This document shows, one piece after another, positions 23,488 through 32,361 of a DNA stretch of 64,000 bases; the first letter of the stretch is position 1, and each line of letters opens with the position of its first letter. The notes under the pieces are model-generated. The model ran no database searches, was not told where the DNA came from, and was given only the letters and a program-made list of their open reading frames with translations. Position numbers and translations under genes: made by a program. The stretch is from an uncultured Oscillospiraceae bacterium (GTDB lineage: Bacteria > Bacillota > Clostridia > Oscillospirales > Acutalibacteraceae), in NCBI GenBank assembly GCA_900546265.1, contig URCA01000012.1:23439-87438 (forward strand), given 5' to 3'.

Positions 23488-26400
23488 ATGAAAAAGGATG
23501 CCGCTATGAAAAAGACGAGTCTTTCCTCCATTTCGACGTTCCAGCTGGTCAAAGGATGCGTGCTTGCCATCATCTTTTTGATCGCCGCCTTGGCCGCCTT
23601 CATGCTGCTGCGGGAGGATACGGGGCTGAGCACTACCGCGCAGCAGTGGGTGTATCCCATTGGCATGGCCGGGCTGTTGGCCGCCCTGATCACTCTGTTC
23701 CTGGGGATTGCCACGCAGGATCCCAACAAGCCGGAGGCCGCCCGCAAAGCGTGGTTCTATCCGCTGATGGCCGGCCTGCTCGGCCTTGTCTGCATGTCCC
23801 TGGCCTACGCGTATCTCGGCATGTGGCCGGTCGGGGTGGAAACCGGCCTGATTGTGGACATGCACCATCAATACGCCCCCCTTCTGGCAGATTTGCGGGA
23901 TATGCTTCTGCACGGCGGCAGCCCGCTGTATTCCTTCCATGTGGGCCTGGGAAGCAGCTATCTGCCCCTGTTTGCCTACTATCTGGCCAGCCCCTTCAAC
24001 CTGCTTTTGGTGCTGTTCCCCGAGCATTTGCTGCCCGAGGCTCTGCTGGTCATCACCCTGCTGAAAAACGCCCTGACGGCAGCGCTGTTCGCCGCCTGTC
24101 TCCAATATGTTTACCGCCGCCGGGATATGAGCGTGTGCATCGTGGCGATCATGTACTCCATGATGATGTACCTGCTGGCCTATTCCTGGAACATCATGTG
24201 GCTGGATTGCGTGATGATTCTGCCGCTGGTGGTCCTGGGATTTGAGCGGATGATGCGCACGGGGAAATTCCTGACCTACGTGCTGTCCCTGGCGTACGCC
24301 CTGTACGCCAACTATTATATCGGATTCATGATTTGCCTGTTCATGGTGCTGTACTACGCGGTTTATTTCCTGCGCAAGCGCCGGGAAGCCGGCCGGCAGG
24401 CCAAATCCTTCCTTCGTTTTGTGGTCGGCTCCGCTTTGGGCGGCGGCCTGGCCATGTTCCTGCTGATCCCGGTGGCCATGGCCCTGGGGCAGACCTCGGC
24501 CGCCGGCGGCACCCTGCCGGATATCAAGGCCAATTTCGATATCTTCAATCTGTTGGGCCGGCATCTGTACGAAACATCTCCCACCATCCGGTCGGGCAAC
24601 CTGCCCAATCTGTACTGCGGCCTGCTGTCCGTTGTCCTGCTGCCGGTTTTTGCTACCACCCGGTCGATTCCCTTGCGCCGCCGGGCGGCCTATCTGGGGC
24701 TGCTGGCGGTCATGGCGCTGAGCCTGGTGGTCAACCAGATGGATTTGATTTGGCATGGCCTCCACGCCCCCAACGACCTGCCCTACCGCTTCTCCTTCCT
24801 GTATTGTTTTGTGCTCCTGCTTATCGCCTTTGAAACCTTGACCCGCCTGAAGGATATCTCCTTGAAGCAGGTCGGCGGCACCTTTGTGGGGCTGCTGGCT
24901 TACCTGATGATCGAGGATCGGTTTGGCGACGAGGCGTATGGCTTCACCTCCATTTATGTCAGCCTGCTGCTGGTGGCGGTGTACGTCGGGATCCTCGCCT
25001 TCGTCTCCCGCCGCCATCTGCGTGTAAAAACGGCCGTGGCGCTGCTGCTTGTGGTGGTGACGGCGGAAATGACCTTCCAGGCTGGCGATACCTTCAAGAC
25101 ATTGAACGGCAACGAGTATTACACCGATCACATCGATTATGTGGATAACGACATCACCGCCGCGGGCCGTGCGGCGGTGGACAAGATGAAGCGGTACGGG
25201 GACGCCCAGTCGGACGGCGCGTTTTACCGTATGGAAAAGCTCCCCCGCCGCACCACGGTGGATCCCGCCTTGTATCATTACCGGGGTCTGAGCGTGTTTG
25301 CCTCCAGCAATTCCTATAAGACCACCAAGTTTATGGGGAGCCTAGGCTATGCCATCAACGGAGTCAACAGCTATTTGTACCACAGCTTTGTGGCGCCGGT
25401 CGATTCCCTGTTCGGCATCAAGTATCTGGCGCTGAACGTCAATCTCAGCAGCCATCCGCAGCTTAAAAAAATCGACAGCGTGCAGATAGGATCGAGCAGC
25501 TTCTATATCTATGAAAACACCATGGCGCTGCCGGTGGGCTACTTTGTCAAGGCCGGTATCCGGGATTGGTCGGCCGACGCCTGGAACCCCTTCACCTCCC
25601 AGTCCGGGCTGCTCTCCGCCATGACCGGCAATTATGCCGACCTGTATGAGTTCCAGGCGATCGAGGTGGACGAAGGCAGCGTGGATATGGCCAGCGTGGG
25701 CGGGATTTACAATTTTTCAGTCAACCCCGTGGGCGATACCGCTTCGGCCGATTTCACCGCGCCGGTCACCAAAAAGGGCCAGGGCTTTATCTATGTGGAC
25801 TGCCGCGCGGCCAAGGACATCAGCGTCTCGGTGCGGAACAAGGACACGGGCGAAACTCGGGACAGCTGGACCGTTACCCCTCACGAGCCGTATATCATCG
25901 ACGCCGGCACTTTGGGGACGGATTATGAGGTGTGCGTTACCGTGGGCGCCGAATCGGCGGCCACCGGCAATATTTACGTGGCCATTATGGACGACGCGGT
26001 GCTGCAGCAGGATATGCAGACTCTGTCCGCCGGCGGCATGCAGGTGTCCAGCTTCAGCGACAGTCGTATCGACGGAAAACTGACGGCGCCGGAGGACGGC
26101 GCGGTCTTCACCTCCATTCCCTATGATGCCGGCTGGACAGTCACGGTGGACGGTGTGAAGGTGGACACCTACGGCGTGGGAGAAACGGATGTGGAGGACG
26201 AGCGCGCGGGGGCCATGCTGGCCTTCGACGTGGCGCAGGGTGAACACGATATTGTGTTGTCCTTCTTCCCCCGCGGCCTCATCCCCGGCGCCCTCATCTC
26301 CCTCATCTCCCTGGCCCTGCTTGTTTTTCTGGTGTTGTATACGAGAAGAAAAGAGCGCTTGACAGTGCCGGCCCTTCCGGAGGAGCCGATCATGGAGGAG

Positions 26401-26544
26401 AGCGTTCAGGGAACGACGTCCCAGATCTCGGTGGAGGATCCTGCTTTAGAAGCGCATGTTCCGCTGGATCCCCAGCAAAGGGAAGAACAACCGCCGGCAG
26501 AGCCCCCCTCCAACAATCCGCCAGAGTCACCGCCTATTGCATAA
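23488..26544 (+). CDS. YfhO-family polytopic membrane protein
   Basis: The protein has 1,018 residues. There are about a dozen membrane helices within residues 15-560, with the GT-C-like loop after helix 3 reading VDMHHQYAPLLADL. A large extracytoplasmic C-terminal domain (about 560-935) precedes one final helix (about 930-955). A Pro/Glu/Gln-rich cytoplasmic tail closes the protein. YfhO-type proteins are predicted lipid-linked sugar glycosyltransferases that modify lipoteichoic acid in Firmicutes. The start may be ATG 23488 or 23506. It is single and terminated by a strong hairpin. Confidence 0.85.
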   Translation: MKKDAAMKKTSLSSISTFQLVKGCVLAIIFLIAALAAFMLLREDTGLSTTAQQWVYPIGMAGLLAALITLFLGIATQDPNKPEAARKAWFYPLMAGLLGLVCMSLAYAYLGMWPVGVETGLIVDMHHQYAPLLADLRDMLLHGGSPLYSFHVGLGSSYLPLFAYYLASPFNLLLVLFPEHLLPEALLVITLLKNALTAALFAACLQYVYRRRDMSVCIVAIMYSMMMYLLAYSWNIMWLDCVMILPLVVLGFERMMRTGKFLTYVLSLAYALYANYYIGFMICLFMVLYYAVYFLRKRREAGRQAKSFLRFVVGSALGGGLAMFLLIPVAMALGQTSAAGGTLPDIKANFDIFNLLGRHLYETSPTIRSGNLPNLYCGLLSVVLLPVFATTRSIPLRRRAAYLGLLAVMALSLVVNQMDLIWHGLHAPNDLPYRFSFLYCFVLLLIAFETLTRLKDISLKQVGGTFVGLLAYLMIEDRFGDEAYGFTSIYVSLLLVAVYVGILAFVSRRHLRVKTAVALLLVVVTAEMTFQAGDTFKTLNGNEYYTDHIDYVDNDITAAGRAAVDKMKRYGDAQSDGAFYRMEKLPRRTTVDPALYHYRGLSVFASSNSYKTTKFMGSLGYAINGVNSYLYHSFVAPVDSLFGIKYLALNVNLSSHPQLKKIDSVQIGSSSFYIYENTMALPVGYFVKAGIRDWSADAWNPFTSQSGLLSAMTGNYADLYEFQAIEVDEGSVDMASVGGIYNFSVNPVGDTASADFTAPVTKKGQGFIYVDCRAAKDISVSVRNKDTGETRDSWTVTPHEPYIIDAGTLGTDYEVCVTVGAESAATGNIYVAIMDDAVLQQDMQTLSAGGMQVSSFSDSRIDGKLTAPEDGAVFTSIPYDAGWTVTVDGVKVDTYGVGETDVEDERAGAMLAFDVAQGEHDIVLSFFPRGLIPGALISLISLALLVFLVLYTRRKERLTVPALPEEPIMEESVQGTTSQISVEDPALEAHVPLDPQQREEQPPAEPPSNNPPESPPIA

Positions 26545-26548
26545 ACAC

Positions 26549-26590
26549 AAACTTGCTAAAGGGCCCCACCCGGGGCCCTTTAGCAAGTTT
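26549..26590 (+). terminator. Terminator of the YfhO gene
   Basis: A perfect 19-bp stem (26549-26567 with 26572-26590), core AAAGGGCCCC/GGGGCCCTTT, runs into TTTATTAATTTT. Confidence 0.92.
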
Positions 26591-26672
26591 ATTAATTTTA
26601 CACAAAAATCAGAAATGAATATAATAGCGTAAATTTCGATGATTCCATACACCATATTTACGACGTTTTTGC

Positions 26673-26701
26673 TTGCATTTTATTGCCGGGTATGCTATAC
26701 T
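26673..26701 (+). promoter_or_regulatory. Promoter of tRNA-Pro
   Basis: TTGCAT at 26673-26678 and TATACT at 26696-26701 have a 17-base spacer, about 85 bases before the mature tRNA end. Confidence 0.7.
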
Positions 26702-26785
26702 ATCAAAACGGATGAACCAAGTGCTTTAAAAGGAGTTTAACCAAGCACTTCGGGTTCAAAAAACCAGAATTTAAATCAATTATTT

Positions 26786-26862
26786 CGGGGTGTAGCTCAG
26801 TTTGGTAGAGCGCTTGGTTCGGGACCAAGAGGCCATGGGTTCAAGTCCCGTCACTCCGACCA
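26786..26862 (+). tRNA. tRNA-Pro, anticodon CGG
   Basis: The acceptor stem is CGGGGTG with CACTCCG. The D arm is GCTCAG...TAGAGC, the anticodon stem is CTTGG/CCAAG with loop TTCGGGA (anticodon CGG), and the T arm contains GGGTTCAAGTCCC. CCA is encoded at 26860-26862. The conjugative element begins directly downstream, so the tRNA 3' end is the probable integration site. Confidence 0.95.
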
Positions 26863-26866
26863 AATC

Positions 26867-26911
26867 AAAAAGCCCGGGAAGCCTGTGTTTATGCGGCTTA
26901 CCGGGCTTTTT
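26867..26911 (+). terminator. Terminator after tRNA-Pro
   Basis: AAAAAGCCCGG pairs with CCGGGCTTTTT, with an inner GAAGCC/GGCTT stem. It would end the tRNA transcript on the plus strand. Confidence 0.85.
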
Positions 26912-27023
26912 CACTTTTTACTCCAAAAGGGTGAAAATCTGTTTTTGTCTAAAAAAATCTAGTATTTTCTGCAAGATAGGCAACCGATTGGCAACTAAAA
27001 TAAAAGGGCAGATTACAAAATGA

Positions 27024-27074
27024 CAGGAGGCTGAAATGAAAACATTTCAGCCTCCTGCTTTATTAAGCAGGAGG
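27024..27074 (+). promoter_or_regulatory. Competing hairpins controlling a Shine-Dalgarno site
   Basis: Three segments can pair in two exclusive ways. Arm A (27024-27038) is a perfect 15-bp complement of arm B (27043-27057) with an AAAA loop. The left part of the same arm B (27051-27060, CCTCCTGCTT) is a perfect complement of arm C (27065-27074, AAGCAGGAGG), which contains the AGGAGG ribosome-binding site of the next gene. A:B leaves the site free; B:C hides it. Confidence 0.75.
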
Positions 27075-27083
27075 AAGATGTAC

Positions 27084-28202
27084 ATGCCAGAATATCAATT
27101 GGAACTCAAGCAGCTGGTGGACTATCCACGTTGCCGGATTTACCGAAAATTCATCCAGTCCCTGATCGCAGACCGAAACTTCCATTCTCATGGAGGTTCC
27201 GGTCTTTTTTATTATATCGTACTCTGTTCCCTCGTTAATTTCCGTTTTTCGTACCGGCGCATTGAGCGCACATCCTACCTCGTCAGCCCCGGCGAATGGA
27301 TCTGTACCTTGAACGACCTGACAGCCCAGCTGCGACTGAAGCGGCCCAGGCAGGCTCTGCAGATGTTAGAGCGCCTACAAAAGCAGCACTATATCACCTT
27401 CAGCCTGCTGGCCCGCGGGCGGGTCGTTAAGTTTAAAATCACCGCCTGGCAGAAAAGCAACACGGTACTTGACTATAATGCTCCCTGTCAAAAGGATGCC
27501 GGCTTTTTCTTCTTCCCTATTGCCATCCTGAACGAACTGATCGGCATGGGGAAATGCTCCGAACTGGACATTCTTCTCGACCTATGGCTGCATACGGTGT
27601 ACCGGGACGAACGGGTACGGGGCTCGGATAAGGGGCCGGTGGTCTACTACCGCAGCTGCACCGGCGAGCCATTTGTCAGCTACACCGAACTGGCGGAACG
27701 CTGGGGTGTTTCCCGTTCCACGGTCAGCCGTACCCTCAACAAGCTGGCTGAAAATGGCCATTTGACCCTGATCGCCGGAACCGGCAAAAAGGGTAGCGTC
27801 ATTTACCTGAACAATTACCTGTCCACCATGTTTCAAATCTCGGATGTTCTAATTGACAAGGAGGAAATCGCCATGTCCCTATGCTTTCATATCCAAGCTC
27901 CCAAAAATCCGGGCAACCAAAACCAACTCGTACAGGAAAATCAAATCTGCGTTTCAGGCACGATTCCCAGCGTTTCAAAATCGCACATTCCTCATATCCT
28001 GTCCAAAGTGGCATCCGTCCTGTATTCGCAAGGGATCCCGTGCTGTCGATGCCGGAATTCACGGTATAAGTTATATCGTTATCCGGACGACTGCAGGAAT
28101 AAGAAGGCGTTGGAACTGACCATCCATTGTGGAAACGGTCCGGCCTTATACCGATTTGAGCTGAACCTGACTGTCCGGCAGGAAGGGGGTGTTCGCCGAT
28201 GA
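27084..28202 (+). CDS. Winged-helix protein, possible element regulator or replication initiator
   Basis: The protein has 372 residues from ATG 27084 (AGGAGG nine bases upstream; the earlier in-frame ATG lies inside a hairpin). A helix-turn-helix is clear at SYTELAERWGVSRSTVSRTLNKLAENGHLTLI (about residues 195-226). A similar helical region, WICTLNDLTAQLRLKRPRQALQMLERLQ, occurs near residue 75. Two winged helices in tandem are known in plasmid Rep proteins and in regulators, so both roles are possible. It is the first gene of the element and overlaps the next by four bases. Confidence 0.6.
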   Translation: MPEYQLELKQLVDYPRCRIYRKFIQSLIADRNFHSHGGSGLFYYIVLCSLVNFRFSYRRIERTSYLVSPGEWICTLNDLTAQLRLKRPRQALQMLERLQKQHYITFSLLARGRVVKFKITAWQKSNTVLDYNAPCQKDAGFFFFPIAILNELIGMGKCSELDILLDLWLHTVYRDERVRGSDKGPVVYYRSCTGEPFVSYTELAERWGVSRSTVSRTLNKLAENGHLTLIAGTGKKGSVIYLNNYLSTMFQISDVLIDKEEIAMSLCFHIQAPKNPGNQNQLVQENQICVSGTIPSVSKSHIPHILSKVASVLYSQGIPCCRCRNSRYKLYRYPDDCRNKKALELTIHCGNGPALYRFELNLTVRQEGGVRR

Positions 28203-28747
28203 AAGAGCCACACACCGACAGGAAATTCACCAACCGGGCAGAGAATCCGCTGCTGCATGATACCTGGAAACTGTTAAGCAGGTACAGAGATGTTACCTGG
28301 AGTCTGGAATTATCGGTACAGCAGATGAAAAAGAGCTTTGAGATTGAATACGGCACCAGTATCGATGAATTTCTCGACAGCGTCTATCTAGCCGGCGCTG
28401 AACTGACCGGGACAAACATCGAGTACCAGGCCAAGTGCATCGAGCGCTCCAACAAAATGCTCAAACTGGTGGATTCCTCGATTGATCTGCTCCGAAATAA
28501 ACACAAGAATGGGGAAACCTTCTACTGGGTTCTGTACTACACCTATCTCTCCCCGCAAGAGGTAGGGAGCGTACTGGACATCATCGAAGCAATCCGGCCG
28601 CATGTGAAGTACATTTCCTACCGAACCTATTACCGGTATCGCCGGGAGGCCATCGAAGCCCTCAGTAACGTGTTGTGGGGCTATACGTCCAGGGATTGTA
28701 TGGAATTGCTGGAAAAGTTTTTTCCGGATAAGCAAACCGCCAAATAG
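28199..28747 (+). CDS. ArpU/sigma-like regulatory protein
   Basis: The protein has 182 residues. The C-terminal half contains NGETFYWVLYYTYLSPQEV and YISYRTYYRYRREAIEALSNVLWGY, resembling the phage late-gene regulator ArpU/RinA-type sigma-4-like module. The N-terminal half is helical. The ATGA overlap with the upstream winged-helix gene indicates translational coupling. The family call rests on these motifs only. Confidence 0.5.
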   Translation: MKEPHTDRKFTNRAENPLLHDTWKLLSRYRDVTWSLELSVQQMKKSFEIEYGTSIDEFLDSVYLAGAELTGTNIEYQAKCIERSNKMLKLVDSSIDLLRNKHKNGETFYWVLYYTYLSPQEVGSVLDIIEAIRPHVKYISYRTYYRYRREAIEALSNVLWGYTSRDCMELLEKFFPDKQTAK

Positions 28748-28808
28748 AATCTCCCTGTTCCAACTCCGTTTTCCAACAAGTACCAGAAATTTATAAGGTA
28801 ATATCGAG

Positions 28809-28834
28809 TATAATGAAAATCAGAACGTTTGTTT
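28809..28834 (+). promoter_or_regulatory. -10 box and LexA-like site ahead of the Y-family polymerase gene
   Basis: TATAAT at 28809-28814 has no clear -35. GAACgtttGTTT at 28823-28834 matches seven of the eight half-site bases of the Firmicutes SOS box (GAAC-N4-GTTC). The box lies over the predicted transcription start, which suits repression by LexA. Confidence 0.5.
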
Positions 28835-28845
28835 TTGGAGAGGAC

Positions 28846-30090
28846 ATGGAACGGATTATTTTACATTCTGATATGAATAATTTTTACGCATCGGTCGAAT
28901 GTCTATATCATCCGGAACTGAGGGGGAAACCGGTGGCCGTGGCCGGCGACCCGGAGGCCCGGCATGGTATTGTCCTGGCGAAAAACTACCCGGCCAAAGC
29001 CTGCGGCGTCCAGACGGGCGATCCTTTGTGGATGGCTCGGCAGAAATGCCCGGACATTGTGTTCACCCCGCCCCATTATGACCGCTATATGCAGTTTTCC
29101 ACGGCGGCACGGGAAATCTACAGTGAATACACCGACCAGGTGGAACCCTACGGCCTGGACGAGTGTTGGCTCGATGTGACCGGCAGTATCGCCCTGTTCG
29201 GGGACGGCAGGGCGATTGCCGACGAGCTGCGGCGGCGCATCCGGCAGGAGCTGGGCGTCACCGCGTCGGTGGGTGTGAGCTACAACAAGATATTTGCCAA
29301 GCTCGGCAGCGATATGAAAAAGCCGGACGCCACTACTGTCATCACCAGCGAGCGGTTCAAAGAGATCGTCTGGCCGCTGCCGGTGAGCGACCTGCTGTAT
29401 GTCGGCCGGGCGACCCATGCCAAGCTGAAACGGTACTGCATCAAGACCATCGGTGATCTTGCGGCCGCCGACCAGCGGTTTTTACAGCGTCTTCTCGGCC
29501 AAAACGGGATGATGCTCTGGTGCTTTGCCAACGGGCTGGATACCTCTCCGGTATCGAATATCGGCGCTAAGTCACTCATCCATTCCATCGGCAACAGTAC
29601 CACCGCTCCACGGGATCTGGTAACCGACGAGGACATCAAAATCACCCTGTATGTGCTGTGCGAAAGCGTGTCTGCCCGGATGCGGGAGTATGATTTTGTA
29701 TGCGATACCGTGCAGCTCGGTGTGCGGGACAACGAACTGCAAAGCTATGAGCGCCAGGGCAAGCTCCCGTATCCCAACCGGACAGCGAAAGCTCTGTTTG
29801 AAAAGGCGTTTGAACTGTACAAGCGAAACCATTTGTCCGGCAAGCCGGTGCGTTCCCTGAGTGTGCGGGCCTGCCGGCTGTCAGTACGAGAAAATGAGCA
29901 GCTTTCCCTTATGCCAGACGTGGCCGCCATTCAAAAGCAGGAGGAACTCGAAAGCGCGGTGGACGCCCTGCGGAACCGGTTCGGTCATTTCTCTGTACAG
30001 CGGGGGCTTCTGTTGACAGATCTCCAACTTTCCAGCTTGAACCCCAAGGACGACCATGTGATCCACCCGGAATCTTTCTTCAAAAGCTGA
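28846..30090 (+). CDS. Y-family DNA polymerase (DinB/UmuC-like)
   Basis: The protein has 414 residues. DMNNFYASVE (residues 9-18, first catalytic Asp) and YGLDECWLDV (about 103-112, Asp-Glu pair) form the active site. VGVSYNKIFAKLGSDMKKPDATTVI is the conserved thumb-proximal region, followed by helix-hairpin-helix and little-finger parts. It inserts bases across damaged templates at the cost of fidelity. ATG 28846 with GGAGAGG is chosen over 28813, which overlaps the putative SOS box. It faces the NHEJ operon, with one shared terminator. Confidence 0.9.
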   Translation: MERIILHSDMNNFYASVECLYHPELRGKPVAVAGDPEARHGIVLAKNYPAKACGVQTGDPLWMARQKCPDIVFTPPHYDRYMQFSTAAREIYSEYTDQVEPYGLDECWLDVTGSIALFGDGRAIADELRRRIRQELGVTASVGVSYNKIFAKLGSDMKKPDATTVITSERFKEIVWPLPVSDLLYVGRATHAKLKRYCIKTIGDLAAADQRFLQRLLGQNGMMLWCFANGLDTSPVSNIGAKSLIHSIGNSTTAPRDLVTDEDIKITLYVLCESVSARMREYDFVCDTVQLGVRDNELQSYERQGKLPYPNRTAKALFEKAFELYKRNHLSGKPVRSLSVRACRLSVRENEQLSLMPDVAAIQKQEELESAVDALRNRFGHFSVQRGLLLTDLQLSSLNPKDDHVIHPESFFKS

Positions 30091-30122
30091 AGGGCGCCGT
30101 TGGCACGACGCCCTTCAGCTTT
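30083..30122. terminator. Bidirectional terminator between the polymerase and NHEJ operons
   Basis: AAAGCTGAAGGGCG and CGCCCTTCAGCTTT form a 14-bp stem overlapping the polymerase stop codon, with A-rich and T-rich sides for both directions. Confidence 0.85.
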
Positions 30123-30144
30123 GCTTACACCATATTGTTTTATC

Positions 30145-30579
30145 TTACAAGAACTGCCGCATATCCGTGGCCAACTGTTCCTCCGGTTTGATGAGGCGTT
30201 TGGCGATGTCCTTGGATACCTCATCCGGCGTCGCATATTGGTTAAGATACCGGGAGAGAGATTTGACCCCCATGTTGCAGCCGTCGGTCATCAGATCGGC
30301 GATGGTGTTGTCCGATTCGTCCATAACCAGTTTGACGTTGGTTTTCATCCAGGACATCCCTTTAGCCATGGCGTTGGGTTCCTTGCCGTCATCGTGATAT
30401 TTGTCCAGGAGAATCTGGATTTCCTCTTTCAGCTTCTCGTGCTCGCTTTTGCATTCGGTCAGATATTTCTTTAATTCTTCGCTGTGCGCATAATCCAGCA
30501 CCTCGTCAATGGAGGAGACACCCATTTTGATCCCGGCGTCGCATTCCCGCAGCAGTTTGATGGTATCCTGTTCAATCAT
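30145..30579 (-). CDS. Helical-bundle protein of the NHEJ operon, ferritin-like/DUF2383-like
   Basis: The protein has 144 residues predicted as long amphipathic helices. The first part reads TIKLLRECDAGIKMGVSSIDEVLDYA and the second SEHEKLKEEIQILLDKYHDDGK. The pattern resembles ferritin-like DUF2383 bundles but no complete metal site is obvious, so the family is tentative. It overlaps the ligase gene by eight bases and is the last gene of the ku-ligase operon, which suggests a linked role. Confidence 0.55.
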   Translation of the reverse strand: MIEQDTIKLLRECDAGIKMGVSSIDEVLDYAHSEELKKYLTECKSEHEKLKEEIQILLDKYHDDGKEPNAMAKGMSWMKTNVKLVMDESDNTIADLMTDGCNMGVKSLSRYLNQYATPDEVSKDIAKRLIKPEEQLATDMRQFL

Positions 30580-31552
30580 GATAATCCTCTCCTTTGTTCA
30601 TAAAGGTTGTGCATTCCTCCGGTCGCTTATCCTCCCGCAGCCCCTTGAATACCGGCTGGCGCATTCCGCCGCTTTGAGTTTTGTGCATATACTCCACCAC
30701 GCAGATCAGCCGGGGCTCTACCCACCGGGCGTGCTCGTTGCCGTGGCCGGCCGAAACCGGTTCATCGAAAGGCGGGCGGAATGCCGGCGGCAGAGCTTGG
30801 ATTTTGGCGAAGGCCGGGCCTCCCACTCCCAGGGTGACGTGTCCCTTATATTTCAGCTTTTCGTCGTCATACTGCCCCAGCACGATACTCGTCATGTGGT
30901 TATCCTTGGGTATCCACCCGCACACAACATAATCATCGTCCATGAGATTTTTCATCTTTAGCCAGCTTTTGGTGCGCTTGCCTTGGAAATATAAACTGTC
31001 TTGTTTTTTGGCGACAATGCCCTCCAGCCCCTGCTCCCTGGCAAGCTGGAACAGGGCCAGTGCCTGCCCGGCATCAAATACACGGGACACCGCCAACCGT
31101 TCCGATTCCGTCACCGCTTTTTGCAGGTACTCCTTGCGCTCGGTCAACGGCCGAAGGGTGAGGTCTTCTCCGTCATAATACAGGCAGTCGAACGCCACAA
31201 AGGTAGCCGGATATTTTTTTGCCTCCAGTTCGATTCGGTAGCGGTTGCTCATCAGGCTGCGGCGCTGGATGGTTTCAAAGCTGGGCTTGCCGTCCACCAG
31301 ACAGAGCAGTTCCCCGTCCAGGACGCACCGCCTCTTTGCCTGCCGGTGGATCTTCGCCAGTTCCGGCACCTTGGGCAGCATCCGCACGTTTCGCTTGTTC
31401 CGAAGTTCTGTCCCGCCCTTCGGATCGAGGTAGGCTACACACCGTTCTCCGTCCCATTTCATCTCGTAGAGATACTGTTCATCCGCAAACGGCTCCACAT
31501 TTTCCGCGATGAGCATGGGAGCAATATGCTTTTCTTCAAACAGATCGCTCAT
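30572..31552 (-). CDS. ATP-dependent DNA ligase, LigD ligase-domain type
   Basis: The protein has 326 residues. The adenylation motif EMKWDGER places the AMP-accepting Lys at residue 32. It is followed by ELRNKRN, LDGELL, and the motif IV/V equivalents EGIVAKKQDSLY and KSWLKMKN. The C-terminal OB domain is present (VCGWIPKDNHMTSIVLGQYD), but there is no polymerase or phosphoesterase domain, so it is a stand-alone NHEJ ligase. It overlaps ku by four bases. It seals double-strand breaks held by Ku. Confidence 0.92.
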   Translation of the reverse strand: MSDLFEEKHIAPMLIAENVEPFADEQYLYEMKWDGERCVAYLDPKGGTELRNKRNVRMLPKVPELAKIHRQAKRRCVLDGELLCLVDGKPSFETIQRRSLMSNRYRIELEAKKYPATFVAFDCLYYDGEDLTLRPLTERKEYLQKAVTESERLAVSRVFDAGQALALFQLAREQGLEGIVAKKQDSLYFQGKRTKSWLKMKNLMDDDYVVCGWIPKDNHMTSIVLGQYDDEKLKYKGHVTLGVGGPAFAKIQALPPAFRPPFDEPVSAGHGNEHARWVEPRLICVVEYMHKTQSGGMRQPVFKGLREDKRPEECTTFMNKGEDYHD

Positions 31553-32361
31553 GACGCGCTGGCCTTTTTACGCGAGCGCGGCTTTTTCGGCGGGGTATCC
31601 TTGTCTTTTGTCTGCTCCACCATCTGCTGAAGGGCGTCCATCAGGTTAATGATGTTGGCGGACGGCTCCGCCGACGCGGCGGTGATCTCCTGATTATTCG
31701 CCTTGGCCTGGATAATCTCCCACAGCCGTTGCCGGTATTCGTCGTGGTATTTCGCCGGTTCAAAGGATTCTTTCATGCTGCTGATAACGGTTTTTCCCAT
31801 AGTCAACTCCTGTTCCGACAGCTCCGGTTTGGCCGGTTCCTTGGGCATGGCTTTTACTTCGTCGCTATAAAACAGGGTTTCTACCAGAATACCGGTGTCA
31901 GTTGGAATCAGTACCATTAAATGCTCCGACTGGCCGATCACTCCCTTGGCGATGGCGACGGTATTTTCTTCTTTCATACACCGCCGCAGCAGCTCATAGG
32001 CTTTGTCGCCGCCTGCTTCCGGTATGACGTGGTAGGTCTTGTCGAAGTAAATCGGCCGGATATCGTGGATGTCCGCAAAGTGCAGAATGTGGATGGTCTT
32101 GTCTTTCTGCACCTTGGCCTTTTCAAAGTCCTCATCAGTGAGGGTCACATATTTGCCATCCTCAATTTCAAAGCCTTTGACAATATCCTGTGCAGATACC
32201 TCTTTTCCGCATTTGGAGCACACTTTCTTATATTTGACTCTTGAGCCGTCCTCCCGGCAAAGCTGGTTAAAATGGATGTCGTTATCCTGCGTCGCCGTAT
32301 GCAGCGAGATCGGCACGTGAAGCAATCCGAAAGAGATTGCGCCTTTCATGGTTGCCGCCAT
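31549..32361 (-). CDS. ku: Ku protein of non-homologous end joining
   Basis: The protein has 270 residues. The bacterial Ku core runs from MKGAISFGLLHVPISL through VCSKCGKEV (a CxxC knuckle) and DIVKGFEIEDGKYVTLTDED to ETLFYSDEV. A Lys/Arg/Pro-rich tail PPKKPRSRKKASAS follows, typical of the DNA-end-binding C-terminus. ATG 32361 has GGAGG nine bases upstream; an internal ATG at 32349 overlaps the stop of the small upstream gene as ATGA and could also be used. Ku dimers thread on DNA ends and recruit the adjacent ligase. Confidence 0.94.
   Translation of the reverse strand: MAATMKGAISFGLLHVPISLHTATQDNDIHFNQLCREDGSRVKYKKVCSKCGKEVSAQDIVKGFEIEDGKYVTLTDEDFEKAKVQKDKTIHILHFADIHDIRPIYFDKTYHVIPEAGGDKAYELLRRCMKEENTVAIAKGVIGQSEHLMVLIPTDTGILVETLFYSDEVKAMPKEPAKPELSEQELTMGKTVISSMKESFEPAKYHDEYRQRLWEIIQAKANNQEITAASAEPSANIINLMDALQQMVEQTKDKDTPPKKPRSRKKASAS

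Noticed and set aside
22714..25278. Very long minus-strand frame opposite the YfhO and secreted genes
   Set aside because: It is rich in His, Gln and Gly, a shadow of G+C-rich codons on the other strand. It has no domain and no ribosome-binding site.
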